Shown here one piece after another: positions 7,982 through 13,411 of a DNA stretch of 13,411 bases. Below the pieces are notes generated by a model that saw only the letters and a program-made list of their open reading frames with translations, was not told the DNA's origin and made no database searches. A program made the position numbers and the translations under genes. Every line of letters starts with the position of its first letter. Position 1 is the first letter of the stretch. Source of the stretch: an uncultured Oligoflexia bacterium (GTDB lineage Bacteria; Bdellovibrionota; Bacteriovoracia; Bacteriovoracales; Bacteriovoracaceae); assembly GCA_950060715.1 (NCBI GenBank), contig CATLVA010000008.1:1-13411 (forward strand), read 5' to 3'.

Positions 7982-9869
7982 TATAAATAAGGGGAAGATT
8001 CTTCTTCCCCTTATCCTCTTTTATAGCTTTAATTCTTTCGCTCAAAATTCTCCAGGACTATTCCAAAGATTTACCGAACTGCTTTCAGAGCAGAAAAAGC
8101 TCTACAACAAACTCGAAGCTCAAGCCCAGAAAAATTCATTTTCAGTCAACGATATTAATTCATTCTCTGATATTAGCTTAAATTTAGATTATATAAATTT
8201 AGTACTTTTCAACACTCCCCTGCGCTACCACTACTTTTTACAAAAAGATAAATGTGCCATTTACGACCTTCTCGTAACAGACCTTGCAGAAATGCCTGAT
8301 TACTTTAAAGAACAAATATTTTTTACCTATAAAAATAAAAAAGGGGCACAGCTCGAAGCCTCAATGCCAAAGGCTAAATACTTTAAAGAAATCGTAGGAC
8401 AAATATGTCCGGGAGTTATAAAAATCGGACAGAATTTTGAGACTGCAAGTCTCAGAAATACATTGAGCCAACTTAAAATTAATTACCCTGAAAAAAAGCC
8501 TCAATGCGAAGAGTATTTTAAAGAATTTAGAAAAGCTGTCACCTCGCCTTACCTATGCCATATCATCGAAAATATCGAGAATTTAAAGAAATGGACTTTT
8601 GAATATAGTGACTACGAAAATAAAAACAACATAGCTTTAAGAAGAAATCTAAAACAGAGAATCGATCGTGCAAAGATTTATCAATCGACTCTTAGCCAAG
8701 AAGCATTCAATAAACTCTCTAAGACTTGTACATATTTAGATGATTCTGACCGAGGCTGTTCAGAGCTATTTCTGGAAAACTACTGGGCTTTCCTTTACAA
8801 AGAGAAGCCTACAAGTGCCATATTAAAAACTTACTGTGGAGACAAGGTAAACCAGCAGTGTATAAACACCTTGAGCACATCGACCTATGCATGCATGGAG
8901 AAAATCCATCAAACTTCGAGTCTAGGACCTGCGGCTAATTGCTCTCAAATACAGCAATCAATCAAAAACAGTAGGCTTAAATCTGAATATATCGACTGCC
9001 CTGGCAGGTCTGGAGATGAAACACTAACTACGTTCTCTAGAATTCTTCGTCATTTCGATTTTTATAACACCGAGGCCGTTTCAGATTGTAGTATGAATTC
9101 AACCCACCCAACTGCAGACTTTCTTAAAGAGTACACAGAACTCGACACTTGGGGATTAAATATTTGTTATGATGATAAGATTCAAAAAAAGGAAGTTTGC
9201 TACCCTGTTCTTTTCGGTGATGTTAAAGACAGGGAGTACTCACTATCGACGGTAATAGGAAAAGTTGCGAATAAACTAAGAGGTTATCCTTACCAGGAAA
9301 GTCCTTGTGAATTGATTTTTAAAGATGACTATAAGCCGGCCCTTCTCAGATTCAAAAATGGGTGTTTTATAATTAAAAATGATCAACAATGTAGTGCAAC
9401 CAATTGTGATATCAAAGTCATTATTTCTGAGAGGGAATTTAATAATTTCAAAATAAAAAGAGAAATCACGCAGAATCTTTATCCCTATAATTATATAAAA
9501 GAAAATCTTGCTCTCATAAAATTATTAGAAAGGCATAAAAAATTGAAGCTCAGAGAAATTCAAAATATCTCTTCATTTAAAGCGGTTTATGAGAGTCATC
9601 CGGAAGCTATATTTGTGGGCGTAGGATGTGCCGAAGACTTAATGCCGCTAAACTTTCAAAGAACCAAGCTGAATCAATGTCGACCAGTACCTTTTATTGT
9701 AGACTACTTAATTGAATCAGGAGGGTCCTTTTCAATGCAAGTGAGGACATCTCTAGACCATATCCATGCACCACGAGTTGTTCCTTGGAATTACGTATTT
9801 AACAGTCTAAAAGAATATCAAGCTTTTCACCCAATCAATCTATGGAGTTTCAATGCGATTTATAAGTAA
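7947..9869 (+). CDS. Large exported cysteine-rich protein of unknown function
   Basis: I do not recognise this protein of up to 640 residues. It has a signal peptide: lysines at 15 and 17, the hydrophobic run ILLPLILFYSF, and likely cleavage after Ala32 (NSFA/QN). The mature part holds 20 cysteines, an even number that fits a disulfide-bonded protein outside the cytoplasm. About 35-345 looks mainly helical; the C-terminal 90 residues look like a separate domain, with VGVGCAED (Cys561), Cys578, SLDHIHAPR (His605, His607) and an aromatic-rich end. The start is uncertain. ATG 7947 lies inside the FadF-like gene and gives an overlong n-region. TTG 7974, overlapping the FadF stop by eight bases, gives a neater 24-residue signal peptide. 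Neither has a good Shine-Dalgarno. Its 3' end overlaps the next gene by 17 bases. Codon use is more AT-rich and Lys/Asn-heavy than in the FadF-like gene. Being real and exported is well supported; function is unknown. Confidence 0.85.
   Translation: MLQVFFQNLLNNINKGKILLPLILFYSFNSFAQNSPGLFQRFTELLSEQKKLYNKLEAQAQKNSFSVNDINSFSDISLNLDYINLVLFNTPLRYHYFLQKDKCAIYDLLVTDLAEMPDYFKEQIFFTYKNKKGAQLEASMPKAKYFKEIVGQICPGVIKIGQNFETASLRNTLSQLKINYPEKKPQCEEYFKEFRKAVTSPYLCHIIENIENLKKWTFEYSDYENKNNIALRRNLKQRIDRAKIYQSTLSQEAFNKLSKTCTYLDDSDRGCSELFLENYWAFLYKEKPTSAILKTYCGDKVNQQCINTLSTSTYACMEKIHQTSSLGPAANCSQIQQSIKNSRLKSEYIDCPGRSGDETLTTFSRILRHFDFYNTEAVSDCSMNSTHPTADFLKEYTELDTWGLNICYDDKIQKKEVCYPVLFGDVKDREYSLSTVIGKVANKLRGYPYQESPCELIFKDDYKPALLRFKNGCFIIKNDQQCSATNCDIKVIISEREFNNFKIKREITQNLYPYNYIKENLALIKLLERHKKLKLREIQNISSFKAVYESHPEAIFVGVGCAEDLMPLNFQRTKLNQCRPVPFIVDYLIESGGSFSMQVRTSLDHIHAPRVVPWNYVFNSLKEYQAFHPINLWSFNAIYK
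7987..8014 (+). terminator. 12-bp hairpin after the FadF-like gene, possible terminator or attenuator
   Basis: A perfect stem pairs 7987-7998 (ATAAGGGGAAGA) with 8003-8014 (TCTTCCCCTTAT) around a four-base loop. It begins six bases after the FadF-like stop codon and is followed by CCTCTTTTATAG, a modest T-rich tail. It also lies inside the signal-peptide codons of the next gene if that gene starts at 7947 or 7974. It may therefore limit read-through into the downstream operon rather than end transcription fully. Confidence 0.5.
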
Positions 9870-10881
9870 AATTGTTTCTCTATTTCTAGTCGTCAATGTT
9901 TGGGCCCTTCCAGAACTAAAAACGAAGCAGTCTGTGAAAAATATTCGCTATATTTCACAAGATGGTAAAGTTACCTACTATCAAAAAAATTCGGGGCAAC
10001 TTCAATACTCGACCAATTATGACTTTATAAGTGTTATGGAAAAACCTAAGAACACGATTTACGAACTCACAGTTTCTGAGGGATTAAAAAAAGTAGCTAT
10101 TGAAGTAATAGATAATCCTTTTGCAAAGGGACAATGGAAGTCAGACAACGAAATCTACCTTGTAGACTATATTAGTAAGCAAAAACCTAAATTGATTGGT
10201 CGAGGTACTTCACCAAAACTGCATGAGAAGTACAATGTGTTGAGCTATTTCAGTACAGAGAAGAATTCCATCATGATCCGTAGAGGTGATTTCGAGCAAG
10301 AAATAAAATTGGTTAATAAATCAAATCCTTTCTTTATTCCAATGATCGAAGTTCTAAGCCCTAATGAAATCGTTTTTACGGATATCAACAAAGAAGGATT
10401 TCAGGCGATATTACTTTATTCTCTAGCGGACAAAACTTTTGAGGTTCTCTACAAAGTTAAGGCTCCTGGACTTAATATTGAAATCTGTAAAACCGATGAA
10501 TTTTTAATTGCCGGAACCTTTCCTAATTCAAGTTATTTTTCAGGCTCTAAAATCCTCATGACTCCACTCTTTCGAGGCTCGATGACAAAATCTTGGAAAA
10601 CCATTTACGAAAATAATTTTCCTGATGTCGGGAATATGGTCTGCAAAAATAATTATGCCTTCTTTCTTCATACAAATATTTTTAAAGGAGATTTAAATGA
10701 AAGAGAGACAAGTGTTCATAAAATAAAACTAGATTACGACAACGAAGTGTCATCCCAGAAAATCGTTGAATTTGAAGATGCCAGTCAAATTTTCAAACTA
10801 GGTAATATGATCATCACTTCCAAATTTGGTAAGTACTATATTGTTGAGGGCAGCTCACCAGTGGAGTCTGATGCCCTATGA
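9853..10881 (+). CDS. Exported beta-rich protein of unknown function, possibly a beta-propeller
   Basis: This 342-residue protein begins with the signal peptide MRFISKIVSLFLVVNVWA, with cleavage likely after Ala18. The mature part consists of short alternating hydrophobic strands and polar turns, such as SDNEIYLVDYISKQKP, SPNEIVFTDINKEG and AILLYSLADKTFEVLYKV. That pattern resembles TolB- or WD40-like propeller blades, but I cannot count regular blades or find a diagnostic motif. It has two cysteines, Cys212 and Cys264, which could form one disulfide. The ATG has TGGAG five bases upstream and overlaps the end of the preceding gene by 17 bases. Its stop codon overlaps the next start as ATGA. 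This places it in the middle of a translationally coupled three-gene unit of exported proteins. Confidence 0.82.
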   Translation: MRFISKIVSLFLVVNVWALPELKTKQSVKNIRYISQDGKVTYYQKNSGQLQYSTNYDFISVMEKPKNTIYELTVSEGLKKVAIEVIDNPFAKGQWKSDNEIYLVDYISKQKPKLIGRGTSPKLHEKYNVLSYFSTEKNSIMIRRGDFEQEIKLVNKSNPFFIPMIEVLSPNEIVFTDINKEGFQAILLYSLADKTFEVLYKVKAPGLNIEICKTDEFLIAGTFPNSSYFSGSKILMTPLFRGSMTKSWKTIYENNFPDVGNMVCKNNYAFFLHTNIFKGDLNERETSVHKIKLDYDNEVSSQKIVEFEDASQIFKLGNMIITSKFGKYYIVEGSSPVESDAL

Positions 10882-11693
10882 AAATTCTAGCTCTTGCTTT
10901 CATATTAATGAGTAAAATTGCTTTATCAGCCTCCCCGCTAGCTAGTCTATCTCTAAACGAAACCCGCAATTCCTACATGCTCTCAACTCTTATTGAACAC
11001 TTGAAGTTGCATGCAACCACGCCTGAACAACAAAAAGAAGTTCTAACTGCTTTAAAAAAATTAAATGAAAACTTAGCCTCAGTACCTTATAAAAATTTCC
11101 TTCTCTTTCTAGATACAGAGCTTACTAAGAGTGTCCTGAATTTTTCGAATAATAATGATGATCTCGATCTATCTGGCAACCAAATCACAAATGCCCAAGA
11201 TAATTTTGAAAAGAAAAAAAATGAGCTGACTGAATACACTCAGTTTATTTTCCAACGAATTCTGACTGACTTCAGTCCCTATGTCAGAACTAGATTAGTT
11301 TTTAATTACAAAAATCCAAAATATCAGACAGAAGAAAACAGACCTAAAATCAGACAAATAAAACTTTTAAACAAATATCTAGGATCGAAGCTCAACTATT
11401 TAACTTCTATCAATACAATAAAAATAAACAGGTATATGACCAGAATGGCGATAGACTCTCTAAATAAGCTAGCGATTTCAAGTTATGCATTAAAGTTCGC
11501 CAGTGACTCACTGCCAAACAAGCTCATAATCATTGAAGGGTTGGAGAAAGCATTCCAACTCACTCAGCAGAAAATACAGGAAAAACCTCAAAATACTTCT
11601 CCACAAGAAATTATCAAGAATCTTGATGTAAAAGCTGATCCCACAGATAAAATCGATGAACTTATTGAGGATGTTGCACCCAATAAAAATTAA
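10878..11693 (+). CDS. Exported helical protein of unknown function
   Basis: This 271-residue protein is not one I recognise. It starts with the signal peptide MKILALAFILMSKIALSA, with cleavage likely after Ala18. The remainder is predicted by eye to be mostly helical, with amphipathic stretches around 48-90, 105-135, 157-205 and 215-233. A polar linker rich in Asn and Asp lies at about 89-106, and the tail is acidic (ADPTDKIDELIEDVAP). It has no cysteine, unlike the cysteine-rich first member of the operon. The start codon overlaps the previous stop (ATGA), with GGAG 11 bases upstream inside the previous gene. It is the last gene of the exported-protein unit: 53 bases follow before hisS, with no terminator hairpin, so read-through into hisS is possible. 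Confidence 0.82.
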   Translation: MKILALAFILMSKIALSASPLASLSLNETRNSYMLSTLIEHLKLHATTPEQQKEVLTALKKLNENLASVPYKNFLLFLDTELTKSVLNFSNNNDDLDLSGNQITNAQDNFEKKKNELTEYTQFIFQRILTDFSPYVRTRLVFNYKNPKYQTEENRPKIRQIKLLNKYLGSKLNYLTSINTIKINRYMTRMAIDSLNKLAISSYALKFASDSLPNKLIIIEGLEKAFQLTQQKIQEKPQNTSPQEIIKNLDVKADPTDKIDELIEDVAPNKN

Positions 11694-11746
11694 CAATTTG
11701 AACTATATTTGTTAAAACCGAATGAAATATCTCAAAGGTAATACGC

Positions 11747-13048
11747 ATGGCATTAAACAAAAAACCATATCGCGGTTGTCGTGATTTTTTCCCTGAAAAT
11801 ATGAGGGTTCGCGAGTTTCTTTTCAACCAAATGAAAAAAAGCGCGGAACAATTTGGTTACCAACCATATGATGGGCCACTACTTGAAGAAGTAGAACTAT
11901 ACAAAGCAAAATCAGGTGAAGAACTGATAAACGATCAAATCTATTCTTTCACAGATCGTGGAGAAAGGTTTGTTGCTATCCGCCCAGAGATGACGCCTAC
12001 CCTAGCAAGAATGATTGCCAATATTCACCGCCAAGAATCAAAACCCATCAGATGGTATTCAATTCCAAATCTTATGCGTTATGAAAAACCACAAAGAGGA
12101 AGGGTTCGTGAGCACTGGCAGTATAATGTCGATATCTTTGGAGCTCCAGAAGCTAAGGGCGAGCTAGAGATTTTGAGTTTAATCAAAAGTTTCCTATGTT
12201 CTTTCGGTGCTGACCATAGCATGTTCGCTATAAGAATAAATGACCGTGCAATCGTAGATCATCTAATGAATAAAATGCTAAGCCTAAGTGAGGAACAAGC
12301 ATATAAGCTTTATAAAATCATCGATAGATCGACAAAAGTAACTGCCGACAAATTACAAGTCATGATTGCTGAAGTTTTAAGTGAAGCTTCTGAGCAAGAA
12401 ATACTACAATCGTACCTTAAGCTTAAAGATTTTTCAGAACTTGAAGCATTCGTTATGGAAAATCAAATCCCGGCTGCTAACTTTATTCAAATCATCCAAG
12501 GAGCAAAGGAGCTTGGACTAGCAGATTACCTCCAATATGATCCAGCAATCGTTAGAGGGCTAGATTATTACACTGGAATGGTTTTTGAAATTTTTGATAA
12601 GCACCCAGATAATAATAGAGCCATTGCAGGTGGTGGAGCCTATGCCAACCTATTGAAAATTTTTAATGAAGAACCACTTCCTGGAATAGGTTTTGGACTT
12701 GGAGATGTCACCCTACGCGACTTTCTAGAGTCTCATAAACTACTCGCTGATTTTTCAACACAAGAAAATGATTTATTTCTTGTGACGACTGAAACTGAAT
12801 ATGAGTTAAAAAGTCTTGCGATAGCCAATCAACTAAGAGAGCTAGGTGCTAGAGTAGAAACAAATTTAGAAAAATTAAAATTCAATAAAATCTTCAAACT
12901 TGCAGAACAAAAAGGTCATTCTAAAGTTGGTATTTTAGAAAACCGTGATGGCACCCTGCAAGTTCAAGTTAAAGATTTGAACTCAAGAGAGATCAATATT
13001 TTTAAACCAGAAGAAGTTGAAAATATTTATAAAGCGATTAAAGGATAA
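11747..13048 (+). CDS. hisS: Histidyl-tRNA synthetase, divergent subtype
   Basis: This cytoplasmic class II synthetase charges tRNA-His. The 433-residue length is normal. Motif 1 lies around 45-68. Motif 2 contains [16 protein letters not shown] at 110-125, and the histidine-specific box [12 protein letters not shown] is at 270-281. A C-terminal anticodon-binding domain from about 340 argues against the regulatory paralogue HisZ. Two signatures differ from the E. coli type. GGGRYD reads GGGAYANLL at 295-303, and the motif 3 region reads [12 protein letters not shown] (315-326), where Leu-Glu-Arg usually follows the glycines. I recall related REHWQ and GDV forms in other bacterial lineages, so this is probably a subtype rather than decay. 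AAAGG lies eight bases before the ATG. Weak promoter-like boxes (TTGAAC at 11698, TATATT at 11704) are not properly spaced. valS follows after two bases. Confidence 0.95.
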   Translation: MALNKKPYRGCRDFFPENMRVREFLFNQMKKSAEQFGYQPYDGPLLEEVELYKAKSGEELINDQIYSFTDRGERFVAIRPEMTPTLARMIANIHRQESKPIRWYSIPNLMRYEKPQRGRVREHWQYNVDIFGAPEAKGELEILSLIKSFLCSFGADHSMFAIRINDRAIVDHLMNKMLSLSEEQAYKLYKIIDRSTKVTADKLQVMIAEVLSEASEQEILQSYLKLKDFSELEAFVMENQIPAANFIQIIQGAKELGLADYLQYDPAIVRGLDYYTGMVFEIFDKHPDNNRAIAGGGAYANLLKIFNEEPLPGIGFGLGDVTLRDFLESHKLLADFSTQENDLFLVTTETEYELKSLAIANQLRELGARVETNLEKLKFNKIFKLAEQKGHSKVGILENRDGTLQVQVKDLNSREINIFKPEEVENIYKAIKG

Positions 13049-13050
13049 AC

Positions 13051-13411
13051 ATGCAAGAAATTTCAAAAACATATGATCCAAGCGGTGTTGAGGACAAATG
13101 GTATAAAGTTTGGGAAGAGAAAGGTTGTTTCAAACCAGTAGCGAGAGACAAGACCAAGGCTCCATACGTTATATTAATGCCACCTCCAAATGTTACTGGA
13201 AAGCTTCATATGGGTCATGCTCTTGACCATACAGTTCAAGATATTCTTATTCGTTTTAAAAGAATGCAAGGTCATGAAACTTTATGGATTCCAGGACAAG
13301 ACCATGCAGGAATTGCAACTCAGGCCAAAGTTGAGCAAAAAATATTTGCGGAGCAAGGTAAGTCTAAGCATGACCTTGGTCGAGACAAATTCTTAGAAGA
13401 AGTCTGGGCCT
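13051..13411 (+). CDS. valS: Valyl-tRNA synthetase, N-terminal part cut by the window edge
   Basis: This class I synthetase charges tRNA-Val. Only the first 120 codons are inside the window, and the frame is open to the edge. The start reads [20 protein letters not shown], typical of ValRS. The HIGH-type ATP site is [13 protein letters not shown] at residues 44-56, followed by [13 protein letters not shown] at 79-91. ValRS usually has GTDHAG in the latter motif, so Gln at position 83 is a small departure. The ATG is two bases after the hisS stop. Its Shine-Dalgarno AAAGGA at 13040-13045 is made from the last hisS codons, so the two synthetases are almost certainly translated from one message. 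Confidence 0.95.
   Translation, partial: MQEISKTYDPSGVEDKWYKVWEEKGCFKPVARDKTKAPYVILMPPPNVTGKLHMGHALDHTVQDILIRFKRMQGHETLWIPGQDHAGIATQAKVEQKIFAEQGKSKHDLGRDKFLEEVWA

Noticed and set aside
11694..11746. A T-box or leader-peptide control element before hisS.
   Set aside because: The gap is only 53 bases, with no hairpins, no His codon run and no terminator; it is too short for either element.
13190..13396. A 68-codon open frame starting inside valS in another frame.
   Set aside because: The frame from 13051 encodes clear ValRS motifs over the same bases, so this one is a shadow.

Overview
The window is about 13.4 kb of AT-rich, gene-dense bacterial chromosome with housekeeping genes mixed with secreted and membrane proteins of unknown function. 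There is no RNA gene, insertion sequence, CRISPR array or large repeat. Intergenic gaps are all under 100 bases. Low GC, a Gram-negative style lipoprotein, several exported proteins without known relatives, an AddAB-type recombination pair and an Hsp33 suggest a low-GC member of the Bdellovibrionota (Bacteriovorax/Halobacteriovorax-like). That placement is inference from gene content and composition and has not been tested by any search.

Layout. (1) 19-3388, minus strand: a two-gene AddAB-like DNA-end-processing operon. An AddB-like protein with a RecB-type nuclease and four iron-sulfur cysteines comes first. An AddA-like UvrD-family helicase overlaps it by 8 bases, but its frame ends at a stop codon before Walker B. 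One missing base in a T run would explain this. (2) 3462-4295, plus: the redox-regulated chaperone Hsp33 (hslO), divergent from the nuclease. (3) 4297-5914, minus: a polytopic membrane protein followed by an overlapping lipoprotein that looks like an alkaline-phosphatase-fold pseudoenzyme. Its stop codon is one base from the Hsp33 stop. (4) 5993-7981, plus: a membrane-bound iron-sulfur oxidoreductase of the FadF/EMO type (NarI-like membrane domain, two 4Fe-4S clusters, two CCG-type domains), likely passing electrons from ETF to menaquinone.

(5) 7947-11693, plus: three overlapping genes for exported proteins: a 640-residue protein with 20 cysteines, a 342-residue beta-rich protein and a 271-residue helical protein. 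I recognise none of them. Their tight coupling suggests they act together in the envelope or outside the cell, and this is the best candidate here for an undescribed system. A 12-bp hairpin at the FadF/640-residue junction lies inside the latter's signal-peptide codons and may act as a terminator or attenuator.

(6) 11747 to the right edge, plus: hisS and the first 120 codons of valS, two bases apart. The histidyl-tRNA synthetase is a divergent subtype with changed GGGRYD and motif 3 signatures.
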